DNA of 64,000 nt from Ciona intestinalis (Eukaryota > Chordata > Ascidiacea > Phlebobranchia > Cionidae), in contig NW_004190386.2 of assembly GCF_000224145.3 (NCBI RefSeq), positions 1 through 64,000 of the forward strand. Reading direction: 5' to 3'. Made by a program: the position numbers and the translations under genes. Positions 1-12,900 of this stretch are shown here, in pieces (the first letter of the stretch is position 1; each line of letters starts with the position of its first letter). The notes beneath the pieces are model-generated. The model saw only the letters and a program-made list of their open reading frames with translations, made no database searches and was not told the origin of the DNA.

Positions 1-60
1 ATTAAAATGTGCAAAAAATAGATCTTTTTTGGGGAATGCAAAGTTTTTTACGGCATAATG

Positions 61-296
61 CGTTATGGGACCTGAGATTTAGGTCAGAGCTGGCCCATTA
101 CCCCAACACTATATATGCACAATCTATTCTATATGGGTGAGGTCCTACAGTGAGACACGCCATGGGACCTGAGATTTATGCCAGAGTTGGCCCATTACCC
201 CAACAGTTTACATGCATTCTATTCTATATGAATTAAGTCCTACAGTGAGGCATATACAATGTTGGGGTAATGGGCCAACTCTGACCTAAATCTTAT
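61..296. repeat. Same family as 62563, arranged as an inverted pair
   Basis: Two direct units (CAGAGCTGGCCCATTACCCC near 87, CAGAGTTGGCCCATTACCCC near 183) are followed by the complement (GGGGTAATGGGCCAACTCTG at about 264). This leaves a foldback structure next to CUB 14 exon B. A further diverged piece is at about 9135-9275. Confidence 0.7.
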
Positions 297-322
297 ATTT
301 TTTAAATATATTTTTTAAGTAC

Positions 323-975
323 CTTGATAAGTAGCAGTAAAGCCAGCTCTTTGGACGGAAGAATCAGAATGGAATAAAACAGTTAACCTGCCATTCGTGG
401 AGGTGTAAGTCTGGTTTGACTGTTCGCCACGTAAGTCCCCTATCTGGTTACCATTGTCGAGCACCTGAGATAAAAAAAAAACGAAAAAAAAATGAAAATA
501 CTAAAATTCAAAAGGTCATAAAAATTATTTTTTTAAATTGTAATATTACCAAAAAAATCAGGAAATTAAAAATATATTTTACTATAAAACTATGTATGGT
601 ACCGTGGGGTAAGATGAAACAACTTTTTTTACCTTTAAAATAGTCACAACACATTTCGATAAAAAGAATAAAAATTCTACAAAACTTAAAATTAAAATTT
701 TTAGTTTAACTTTAAAAAAACAAAAAAACATATTTTAACTATTTATATCTATATACGTACACACAAAATACATAAAAGCAAGTAAAAATTCACCTTTAAA
801 TAGTCGCAACACATTTCAGTTGATAATGTTTGGACGATAAGTCGAATCTGTTTTCCTTGTGGTGCATTGAAGTCCCATTCACAGTCAACCTCGTTTTCAT
901 AACTATGGGGATATCCAGGCGACGTTATTGTCCCCAAAGTAGTTGTAGCGTTAAGCGTGTAAAAGCAACCCGTCG
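323..975 (-). CDS. Gene 1 CUB domain 14, last in window
   Basis: Exon A is 975-794 (182 nt) and exon B is 464-323 (142 nt). Exon A opens GCFYTLNATT, has SPGYPHSYENE, CEWDF and ends CCDYLK. Exon B begins VLDNGNQIG, holds HSDSSVQRAGF and ends in phase 1 at a GTACTT donor, so the gene continues beyond position 1. Upstream linker exon: 1357-1328 (30 nt; SSVSPTVAS). Confidence 0.86.
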
Positions 976-3900
976 CTAAAAAAAAATTTTTTAAATTTGT
1001 AAACTTAAAAAAAAAACAACAAATTTTAAATTTGTTAATTTTTTTTTTATTATGTATATAGTAGAGTGGGGAAAGACGAGACACTTTTGGCACATAATAT
1101 CCTAATATCCTGATCGTGTTTTAAACAATTAACAACGGTCTATGGGAGTCGTGAAAATACAGTTTTATAATTCTTTGAACGTTCTTTGTTTACTACCAAA
1201 TGGGACAAAAAAATAGACTGAAAAAGTTTCCCATCTTTCCCAACCCTACTATATATAAGAAAATTAAAATTTCATGTATTTTTATTGGAAAAACTAAAAT
1301 TTAAAAAGAAAAAAAGGATAAACTGACCTGATGCAACAGTAGGAGAGACACTTGACTCTAAAAAAACAACAAAATAATTATTTTTTTTGTTTTTTTTTAA
1401 ATAATACTTCTAAAAAATGATCATAACTTCGCTTTTTAAAGTGTATTTTTAGTTAGAAGTTAGAATATTTACAAAATAAAAATAATTTTTTAAAAATAAT
1501 GCTTTTGTGTATTTTATGTTTCTGTTAAAAAAAAATAGTTTTGTAATTTTTGGTTTTTGTTAAAAAAAAATCATCTTTTTTTTTAGGTTTGTATATTTTA
1601 ATTTTTTACCAATAAATGATGCAGTAAATCCAGGGCCTGTACGACTACTGTCTGATTGAAACACTAGAGTTAAAGTTCTGTTTGTTGAAAAGAACTCCAT
1701 AGTGTCTTGTAATGCGCCTTTAATTTCGCGCAGTTCTGTATTTCCATCAAAAACCTAAAAGTTTGAATAAATGGAATTTTTTATACATAAGCGGTGGGGT
1801 AATGATGGTCGTTATAACACGGGTGTTCTGTTTCATACACCAAGTGCCCGCTTACAAGTAACCACATATGTAACTTTGTGGGTGATTATATTTTGAATTT
1901 TTTTTTAAATGAATAAATGTAACTTTTTATAAATAAGTGATAGGGCGATGAAAGCCGTTATAACACGGGTGTTCTGTTTCATACACCTCGTGCCAGCTTA
2001 CGAATTACCACATATATAACTTTGTAGGTATTTTTTTAGCTTACAATTTGAAAAACCCATTAGTAACCACTGGGTTGGAGCAATTGCCGTTAAGTGTTTT
2101 GCCCAAGGACACATACGCCCAAATGGTAGCAGCGACGAGCCTTAAACCCATAACCTCTAGGTTACAGTCCAGTGCGCTAACTACTATACCACGGCGCTAG
2201 ACCTATTTACCCTCACATGGCGGGGCAACGACCGTCATTAAAACAGAGAAAGCCAAACCAAAATCCCCCAAAATTTAAAAAACTTACTTTTAACTTGTCG
2301 CAGCAAGACTCGGTGTCAAAACTTGTTATAGTAAAACGAACGAATTTTCCGGGGCTTGCAGTTAGCATCCACCGACAAATTAAACTGTTGGCATAATTTT
2401 CAGGGTAGCCCGGCGAATTTAGCACTTGACTTGTAGTAGTAGCTTGTGCATCAAAGCCACAAAGAGCTAAAAGGATAATTTTGTTAGTTTTTAAATGAAT
2501 GTAACTTGTTTATCCTTGCGTGGCTGGGGTAATGGCAGTCGTTATAACTGTAAAACTGGTGTTCTCTTTCATACACCTAGTTTCTGTTTACAAGTTACCA
2601 CGTATGTAACTTTGTGAATGAACGAATGTAACTTGTTTATCCTCGCGTGGCGGGGTAATGACAGTCGCTATAACTGTAAAACGGGTGTTCTGTTTCATAC
2701 ACCTCGTGCTGCTTACAAGTTACCACATATGTAACTTTGGGAATAAATGAATGTAACTTGTTTATCCTTGCGGCGGGGCAATGATAGTCGTTATAACACA
2801 GGTGTTCTGTTTCATACACCACGTGCCCGCTTACGAGTTACCACATATGTAGCTTATTAAGTATTTTTTATACTTTATTTTATATTTTATATTATATGGC
2901 TGACAAATAAGAAAACAAAACTGACCTGTTCTACTAGTTACATTAGTAACTGTCTCAGTTTCTGAAAAAAAAAAAACGGTTTTTAAAATAAATTTGTAAA
3001 TCTATTCAACTTGGGTAAGGTCCTATAACAAGGTATAAATGAAGGAATAAATGTAACTTACTTTATCCTCGCATGGCCGGAAAATGACAGTCGTTATAAC
3101 ACAAGTGTTCTGTTTCATACACCTCGAGCCAGCTTACGAGTTACCATGTATGTTACTTTGTGGGGGATTACTTTTTGCGGGACTTTTTTTCATTATTTTT
3201 TATGTATGGCTGATAATTTAGAAAACCCATTAGTGACCACTGGGTTGAAGCAATTGCCATTAAGCCCAAGGACAAATACGCCCAGTGGCACAGCCAGAAA
3301 AAAATAAGAGGGTTTCAATCAAAAAATTTTAAATTTTTTTTTATTTTATTTTTAAGTAATTTTTTTGGTTTAAAAAGGCCGGGTCGCGACCACCTAAACC
3401 CCTCCTGGCTGTGCCACTGCATTCATCTATCAGTACCGAGCATTGAACCCGACCTTTTTGTTACAATGTAAGCGTCTAACTATTAAAACCTTTTTTTTAT
3501 TAAAAGTGTTAAAAAAAAAATAAAATCAGAAAAAATTAAACTTTTTTTTAATACAGTAGGGTGGGGGAAGGTGGGACACCTTTTTTTCTACTTTTTTGTT
3601 CCATTTGGTAGTAAACAAAAAACATTAAAAGAATTATAAAACCGTAACCTTACGACTCCAATAGGCCATTGTTAATTGTTTAAAACACGATCAGGATATT
3701 TGGATATTATGTGCTAAAGTTGTCCCATCTCCCCCACCCTACTATATATACAATATATATATATTTATATTTATTATAAGTATTATACTTACCAACAAAA
3801 CTGGCAGAAAACCCGTTTAAAGCGACAGAACCATCGCTAGTAAAGATTAAATTTAATGTCCCGTTTGTTGAAGTGAAGCTTAGATTGTCATGCGTGCCTT

Positions 3901-6900
3901 TTAGAAGTGCTAACTGATTAGTGCCATCGAGGACCTAAAAAAAAGATTTTTTTGAGGTGATTTTTGGGGGGTTTGACAGTGAGCATGAGGTGTATGAATA
4001 CACCATGTGTTTCTGGATGAAACAGAACGGCCGTGTTATAACGACTATCATTGCACCGCCATACAAGAATAAATAAGTTGCATCTATTCAATAACCAACA
4101 AAGTTACATACATGGTAACTCGTAAGCGTGCACGAGGTGTGTGAAACAGAACACCTGTGTTATAAAGACTATCATTACCCCGCCACACAAGTATAAAATC
4201 GCCCACAAAGTTAAATTCTCATAATTTTACCTCTAAAGAGTCACAGCATGTCTCGGTTTGAAAAGTTGCAATGTCTAATCTAACTTGCATGCCTGGCAGA
4301 GCTCTTAGAACCCAACGGCAGTTAAGGGAAGGCCCATATCGCCCCGGGTAACCAGGAGAGACAAAAGTTTGGGAATAACGGGACGCCAGCCTTTCGAATC
4401 CACATGTAGCTAAAATAATGTTATTTTTTTAAACTTTTTTTTGAAAGAGTTTTTGTCAAATAAATTGTCGCTAAAATTCCAAAAAAAAATTAAAATTCTT
4501 TTAATAGCTTAACCGAATTTAGTTAAAGAATTTGATAATTTCGCCATTTATATATTTTACTTAATTTTAAACAAAAAAAAATAACAAAATTATAAAATTT
4601 AGACAAAAAACTGCTGAATTTTTTAAATATTATGGGATTTTTTAAAAATTTTTAAAGATTTTTGTGAAATGTTTTTGTCAAATTAAGTGTAAAAGTAAAA
4701 CAGTAACAAATAAAAACTACTACAAATAAATAAAAAATTAAACTTTTCAAAAAAATTAAACTAATTTATTTGCTTACCAAATCCAGTATCATTAGTTTCT
4801 GAAACATAAAAAAAAAATTTTTACTTAAAAACCTTTAAAAAAAAGAGTTTACTAAAGCCAAAAAAAAACAAAATCAGTTTAAGAATTGTTTTATTTTTCC
4901 TTTTTTAAGAACATTTTTGTTAAAAATAAGCAACATTTTTGCTAATTTTAGAACATTTTTGCAAAAAAAGGAATTTTTTTAACTAAAATCATTTTTGCAT
5001 GAAAGGGAATTTTTTTAACTAAAATCATTTTTTTAAAAATTTTTTTAACTTAGATAAGTTTCAATATTTTTTATAATTGTTTTAGGATTTTTTTTTATTA
5101 TAAAAATATTATAAAAATAAAGCAAATTACCCATAAATTGTCCAATAAACCCTTGTCCATTCACAGAGGTATCACTGTGGAAAATAAGCTGTAAACTCCC
5201 GTTTTGAGAAGTTATTATTTTTCTCTGATGGTTGCCTTTTAACTCTTCAATTATAACGCCCCCTTCTGACACCTAGCGGAAAAATATTGGGTCATTTTTG
5301 ACCACACAGTGGAGTGCTTGAGTGATAATCCTTTCAACATTGGTGTTCTGTTTCATACACCTCGTGCCAGATTTCGAGTTACCACGTATGTAACTTTGTG
5401 GGTGATTGTTTATATGTGTGGCTGATAATTTAGACAACCCATTAGTGACCACTTGGTTGAAGCAATTACTGTTAAGTTTCTTGCCCAAAGACACATATGC
5501 TCAAATAGTAGCAGCGACAGGCCTTGAACTCATTACCTCTGGGTTAGAGGTGGTGCGCTAACCACTTTGTCATAGCAGTGCAGCCAATGGCCTCTTATAG
5601 GTTGTCTCAATAGTCAGCCAAACAAAAAATTTATCACCCACAAAGTTACATATGTGGTAACTCAAAAGCAGGCACGGGCTTTATGAAACAGAACACCAGT
5701 GTTATAACTACTCTCATAACCCTACCACTCAAGAAAAAACAAGTTACATTCTTTGATTAAAACATACGCGGTAACTTGTAAGCAGGCACGAGATGTATGA
5801 AACAGAACACCAGTGTTATAATGACTGTCGTTTTTCGGCCACACGAGGATAAATAAGTTACATTCGTTTAAAATACCAATCAACTTACCCGTAAATAGTC
5901 ACAGCACGTTTCAGTCGATATTTCTTCGATGATCAGCCTGACTTGGTTCCCGTTCGTGGCGTTTAATTGCCACACGCAGTTCTGACCGTTAGGATAGGGG
6001 TTGGGGTAGTTAGGCGACGATATGTTCTGTGCCGTGGCACTTGCCATGGCATTGAAGCCACAAGATATGGCAGGTACTAGAAAAAAAAAAGAAAATAAAA
6101 TGTAAAAAAAAAAAAAAATGTAAAATAAAGCAAAAATAAAATGTAAAAAAAATATTTTATGAAAGAAAAAGGGGTAACAAAATTTATAGATACTAAATGT
6201 AAAAAAGTTACATACATGGTTATTTAAATAACGTTTTTTGCTATTTATAATTTACAGTTTAATACATTTACAATATTGCAATCAGTTTTAAAGTGAACAT
6301 TTTCACTAAAACTTTCATTTAGTTCAAAAACACATATATATTTACTTTAATAATCACAAAAACACAAATTTTTTACTACAAAAAAAAAACGAAACATTTT
6401 TTTAATTACTACAAAAAAAATTGTTACAATACTACAATTTTTATTTTTTTACCTGTTGTGAACATTGAAGAAATTGTTGTTGTTAATGTTAAAGATGTTG
6501 GTAATGTGTCAGTTAGCATGAGGTGTATGAATAAAATGTGTGTCTGGTAAATATAAGAAGACACTCATGTTATAACTCAACGGTGAGCATGAGGTGTATG
6601 AATACACCATGTGTGTCTGGTGTATAAGAAGACACTCATGTTATAACTCAACGGTGAGCATGAGGTGTATGAATACACCATGTGTGTCTGGTGTATAAGA
6701 AGACACTCATGTTATAACTCAACGGTGAGCATGAGGTGTATGAATACACCATGTGTGTCTGGTGTATAAGAAGACACCCATGTTATAACTCGACAGCAAG
6801 CATGAGGTGTATGAAAACACCATGTGTGTCTGGTGTATAAGAAGACACCCATGTTATAACTCAACAGTGAGCATGAGGTGTATGAATACACCATGTGTGT

Positions 6901-9900
6901 CTGGTGTATAAGAAGACACCTATGTTATAACTCAACAGTGAGCATGAGGTGTATGAATACATCATATGTGTCTGGTGTATAAGAAGACACCCATGTTATA
7001 ACTCAACAGCAAGCATGAGGTGTATATAAAAATGCATATAACTCAACAGCGAGCATGAGGTAAATTAACCCACCAGCAAACGAGGCCTCGAACCCCTGTC
7101 GTTGTACAGATCCATCGGTATGAAACCTCAAGTTAATAGTCGTTCCAATAAATGTCTCATTAGTAGCAATGCCTTTTAATTGTTGTGGTGCACCATTGTC
7201 AATAGTAACCTATTAAAAAAAATGTATATATATAGTGGGGTAAGATGGGACGCCTTTAGCACATAATATCCCAAATATCCTGATCGTGTTTTAAAGAATT
7301 AACAGCGGTCTATGGGAGTCGTTAGGATACGGTTTTATAATTCTTTGAGTGTTCTTTGTTTACTACCAAATGGGATGAGAAAAATTGAATTTATTAATTT
7401 TTGTTTAATTTGGAGTGAAATTTAGTTTTTTTTACCTTTTTACATGTAAGTTAAAGTGATTTAGTTTTTTCTTGTTTCAAAAGTCGAATTCAAACAAAAA
7501 TTAACATTTTTTCCAAAAATTGTCTAAAAAAATTTACCCTTAAATAAACCAAAAAAAAAAGAAAAAATAATGCATTCCACATAAAAATACTAAAAAAAAG
7601 ATAACACTTTACTTAAAAAATACCTCCAAATAGTCACAGCAACTTTCTGTTATAATTTGTCTAACATAAAACTGAACATATTTTCCTAATGGTGCAGATA
7701 TAGTCCATCGGCAGTCTAAACTATTTTCATAATTTGCGGGCCAGTTCGGCGAGTTTAGAGGTTGCTGTTCTTCGTTTGCGATTGCTTCGAAACCACAAGG
7801 AGGAGCTAAGGAGTTAAAAACGAAAAAAATTTTAAAAGTAAAAAAAAAATTTTTTTGATGAAAATTACTAAAATTTGCAAAAATTTATGAACAAGTTATC
7901 ATAACACAAGTTGAAAAATTAGAAAATAAAATTTTTGATGAAACTTAGTAATTACTACAAATTGCAAAATAATAATAGTGTTCGGTTTCATACACCTTGT
8001 GCCCACTTACGAGTTACCATGTATGTAACTTTGTGGGTGATCATTTTTTGAGAAATTTTTTATTTTATATGTATGACTGACAATTTAGACAACCCATCAG
8101 TGACCACTGGGTTGGAGCAATTGACGTTAGGTGTCTTGCCCAAGGACATATACGGCCAAAATTCACAATAAATTTATAGATTACCTGCTGTTGTAGGCGC
8201 ATGTGTTGTTGGTATATTATCTGTTTCTGAAACAAAATATACTTTTTAATTAAATAGTTATATAAAATTAAGTATTTTAAATTATATGAAATAACTGACT
8301 TGTTTAGACATTACATGAAATAACTGACTTGTTTAGACATTACATGAAATAACTGACTTGTTTAGGCATTACATGAAATAACTGACTTGTTTAGACATTA
8401 CATGAAATAACTGACTTTTTGGGCATTAAATGAAATAACTAATTTTTAAATCTTAAAACTAACCAATAAATGTGCCAGAAAACCCATCTCTTTGAACAGA
8501 TCCATCAGAACGAAATTTTAACTTTAGAATTCTGGCAGTGAATGTTCTTGGTGAGAGTGATCCTTTGAGATTATCCAGTTCAATATTTTGGCCATCTTTT
8601 ATCTAGAATTTAGTTGTATATGCGTTATATATATGAATGAATGAATGTAATTTGTTTATACTTAAGTGGCGGGGTAATGATAGTGGTTTTAACATGGGTG
8701 TTCTGTTTCGTACACCTCATGCTTGCTTTTAAGTTATGAATGTAACTTATTTATTCTCTCCTGGCTAGAAAATGATAGTTTTTATAACCTGGGTGTTCTG
8801 TTTCATACACCTCATGTTCACTGTCAAGTTATAACATGGGTGTCTATTTACACCAGACACACATAATGTATTCATACACCTCATGCTCATTTTTTTCATT
8901 CACAAAAAGCATATTTTTTAATATCGTACAGTAGGGTACTTTTGAACATTTTTTATTTTCTTTTTCATCATGTTTTATCGTCCCGTTTGATAGTAAAGAA
9001 AAAATATTTAAAGAAATTCTAAAACCGTATCCTCACAATTCCCATAGACTGTTGTTAATTTTTAAAAACAAGATTAGGAAATAGGGATATTTTGTGCTAA
9101 CGGTATCCATCTTACCCAACAGTACCATAAAACAACAGTAGCACCATGGGTGTTGGGGTATTGGGCCAAATCTGGCCTAAATCTCAAAATAGGGAAAGGC
9201 CAAATTGGCCTAAAACGACTTGGCCTAAAACTTATAGTCTGCCTCACTGCAGGACCTCACCCATATAGAATAAAAACCATAAAACAATATTTTTACTAAC
9301 TTGTAAGTAGTCACAGCAGCTTTCGGTTTCAAAACTTGTGATAGTTAATTGAACGTAACTATTCGGCGAGCTGGCTCTTACAGTCCACTCACAAGTTGTA
9401 CTAGATGGATATCCGCCTGGCCAGTTGGGCGAATTAAGAGCTTGGCTGACGTTACTTGCAGTTGCTTCGAATCCACAAGGAGACGCTAGAGAGACATTAC
9501 GAAAAATTTAAAAATAATTTTTTTTTTTTTTAAATTTGATTAAAGTGAAATATTTTAAATTGTTCTTTGCATAATTTGAAATTTAAAAGCGTTAAAAATT
9601 GAAATGTACTATAAATGTAAAAAAGGTAGTACATATATAGTAAAATATACTTAAAAAATAGAGAAAATATAATAAAAAGTACAGAATAGTACTAAGAAAT
9701 AAAATAAAAATGCTAAAAAGTACAGAAAACTGCTTAAAAATAAATAAAAAAAAAGTAAAAGTTACAGCAAATATATTAAAAACTATTAGAAACTACTAAA
9801 ACACCTTAAACAAAAAATAATAAAAAACAAGGAAAATACAAATACAAAAAAAAATAGAATGGGACAAAATGCAGCCAAAAAAATTCATTTCATTCAAAAA

Positions 9901-12900
9901 TATAAATTGAAAAAATATTAGTTTAAAAAAAAGTTTTAAAATTAAAAAATAATATTTTTTAACTTACGTGGAGGCATAGTTGTGGGGGGTGGTAACTCGC
10001 TTTCGTCTGTAAAGTATTTATACCTTATGCTCGCTATTATAACATGGGTGTCTTCTTATACACCAGACACACGTGGTGTATTCATACACCTCATGCTCAC
10101 TGTTGAGTTATAACATAGGTGTCTTCTTATACACCAGGCACACATGGTGTATTCATACACCTCATGCTCACTGTCAAGTTATAACATTGGTATCTTCCTA
10201 TACACCAGACACACATGGTGTATTCATACACCTCATGCTCACTGTCAAGTTATAACATGGATGTCTTCTAATACACCAGGCACACATGGTGTATTCATAC
10301 ACCTTATGCTCACTGTCAAGTTATAACATGGATGTCTTCTAATACACCAGGCACACATGGTGTATTTATACACTTCATGCTCACTGTCAAGTTATAACAT
10401 GGGTGTCTTCTAATACACCAGACACACATGGTGTATTCATACACCTCATGCTCACTGTCGAGTTATAACATGGATGTCTTCTAATACACCAGGCACACAT
10501 GGTGTATTTATACACCTCATGCTCACTGTCAAGTTATAACATGGGTGTCTTCTTATTCACCAGGCACACAAGGTGTATTCATTCACCTCATGCTCACTGT
10601 CGAGTTATAACATGGGTGTCTTCCTATTCACCAGACACACAAGGTGTATTCATACACCTCATGCTCACTGTTGAGATATAACATGGGTGTTTTCTTATAC
10701 ACCAGACACACATGGTGTATTTATACACCTCATGCTCACCGTCGAGTTATAACATGAGTGTCTTCTTATACACCAGACACATAAAACCTAAACCATTCAA
10801 AAACCTACCTATAGCAGAGTAACCAATTCTGAACCCGGCAAAACTATATAGAGAAGTATCAGAGGAAAAAAACAGCGTAATAAATTCTTGTCGTGAGTAT
10901 ATAGTAGTGTCTGGGGCCACTACACCACTAAGGGTGGCAATAATTTGAGGGTGTTGGATTTTTTCCGCAGAGTCGTATATCTAAAAGAAGTTTTAATGAA
11001 TGAATGGAACTTGTTTATAATTGTGTGGTAGGGTAATGACAGTTGTTTTAACACGGTGTTCTGTTTCATACACCTCGTGCCCGCTTACAATTACCATGTA
11101 GGTTACTTTGTGGGTGATCGCTTTTTCTGTATGACTGACAGTTTTGACAACCCATTAGTGACCACTGGGTTGGAGAAATTCCCGTTAAGTGTCTTGCCCA
11201 AGGACACATACGCCCACAATGGTAGCAGCGAAGAGCCTTAAGTATGGGGTTGCAGAAATACGGTTTTATAATTCTTTGAATGTTCTTTGTTTACTACCAA
11301 ATGGGACGATAAAATACATAGAAAAGGCGTCCCATCTTACCCCACCTTTCCATATGTATATATAATATAAAAAATAATATAAAGTACTCACATATAGTCT
11401 ATCACAGCAAGATTCTGTGCTAAATTCAGTTATATTCAGTTTAATTCTTTGGCCTTCTGGGGCATGAATGGTCCAAAAACACCTCAAGCTGTTGGCATAG
11501 TTGTTTGGGTAGCCATAAGAGGTTAAAAACTGTACAGTACTTAATGCTTGTAGGTCAGATTCGGCACCACAGTATTCTGTTGACCCTAAAATTTTGGGTA
11601 AAATTAAATGAATGGCTGAATAAAAAAGATGATTTTACGGCGCCATGGTGTAGTGGTTAGCGCGCCTGCCTGTAACCAATAGGTAATGGGTTCAAAGCTT
11701 GAGGCCGCTACCATTGTGGGCGTATGTGTCCTTGGGCAAGACATTTAACGAGAATTTCTCCAACCCAGTGGTCACTAATGGGTTGTCAAAATTGTNNNNN
11801 NNNNNNNNNNNNNNNNNNNNNNNNNNNNNNNNNNNNNNNNNNNNNNNNNNNATACATAAAAAAATAAAAAAAATCCAAAAAAAAATAATCACCCACAAAG
11901 TAACATACATGGTAACTCGTAAGCTGGCACGAGGTGTTAAACCCATGTGATAACGACTGTCGTTTTCCGGCCACGCGAGGACAAAGTAAGTTACATTCAT
12001 TCATTTATTTTTATAATATGGGTGTTGTTTCTCATACACCTCATGCTCGCTTACAAGTTACCACGTGTGTAACTTGTTTATTTTTGCATGGAGGGAAAAT
12101 GGTGGTTGTTATAACATGGATGTTCTGTTTCATACACCTCGTGCCTTCTTACGTGTTACCAAGTATGTTACTTTGCAGGTGATTATTTTTTTTATGTGTG
12201 GCTGATAATTTAGACAACCCATTAGTGACCACCGGGTTGAAGCAAATGCAATTAAATGTCTTGCCCAAGGACACATACGCCCACAATAATAGCAGCAACG
12301 ACGAGCCTTGAACCCATTACCTCTGGGTTAGAGGCAGGTGCGCTAACCAACTGTGCTACGGCGCCAGACAAAGAATAATTTCTGTACTTACTTGTTGTTG
12401 TTGTACCAGCTGTTGTTGGGGCTTGGGTAGGAACTTCACTTGGGTCTAAAAGTAATTAAAAATTTGTTTTAATAAAGTTACCATAGGATTTTGAAATTGG
12501 CAACAATCACCTACAAAGTTACATACGTGAAAACTCGTAAGCGGGCACGAGGTGTATGAAACAGAACACCCGTGTTATAACGACTGTCGTTTTCCAGCCA
12601 CACGAGGATAAAGCAAGTTACATGTATTACATAAAATAACTAATTTTTAAGGAATTATGAATGTAACTTATTTATTCTTGCGTGGCGGGAAAGAGACAGT
12701 CGTTATAACACAGCTGTTCTGTTTCATACACCTCGTGCCTGCTTACGAATTACCAAGTATGTAACTTTGTTGGTGAATATTTTTTACAGTAACTTATTTT
12801 ACTTTTAGGCGCTTTACATTAAATACCTATTAAAACAAAACAAAAAGCACCCGGAATTTTCTTACCTACTGCAGAAAACTGAATTCTAAAACCACTGTGT

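Noticed and set aside
6511..7061. CRISPR-like regular repeats
   Set aside because: Units are contiguous with no unique spacers, and the context is a eukaryotic intron.
10073..10681. Open frames of 60-85 codons with recurring SYTSCSLSSYN-like peptides in the 71-bp arrays (also at 6712, 16533, 18002, 30832, 51995, 53458, 61630)
   Set aside because: They are translations of the minisatellite. The same peptide appears in every array, on either strand relative to the gene, with no splice signals.
11638..11710. Functional tRNA gene
   Set aside because: A- and B-box-like sequences are present but stems do not pair, and the same sequence heads many dispersed copies with an ATTC tail, i.e. a SINE.
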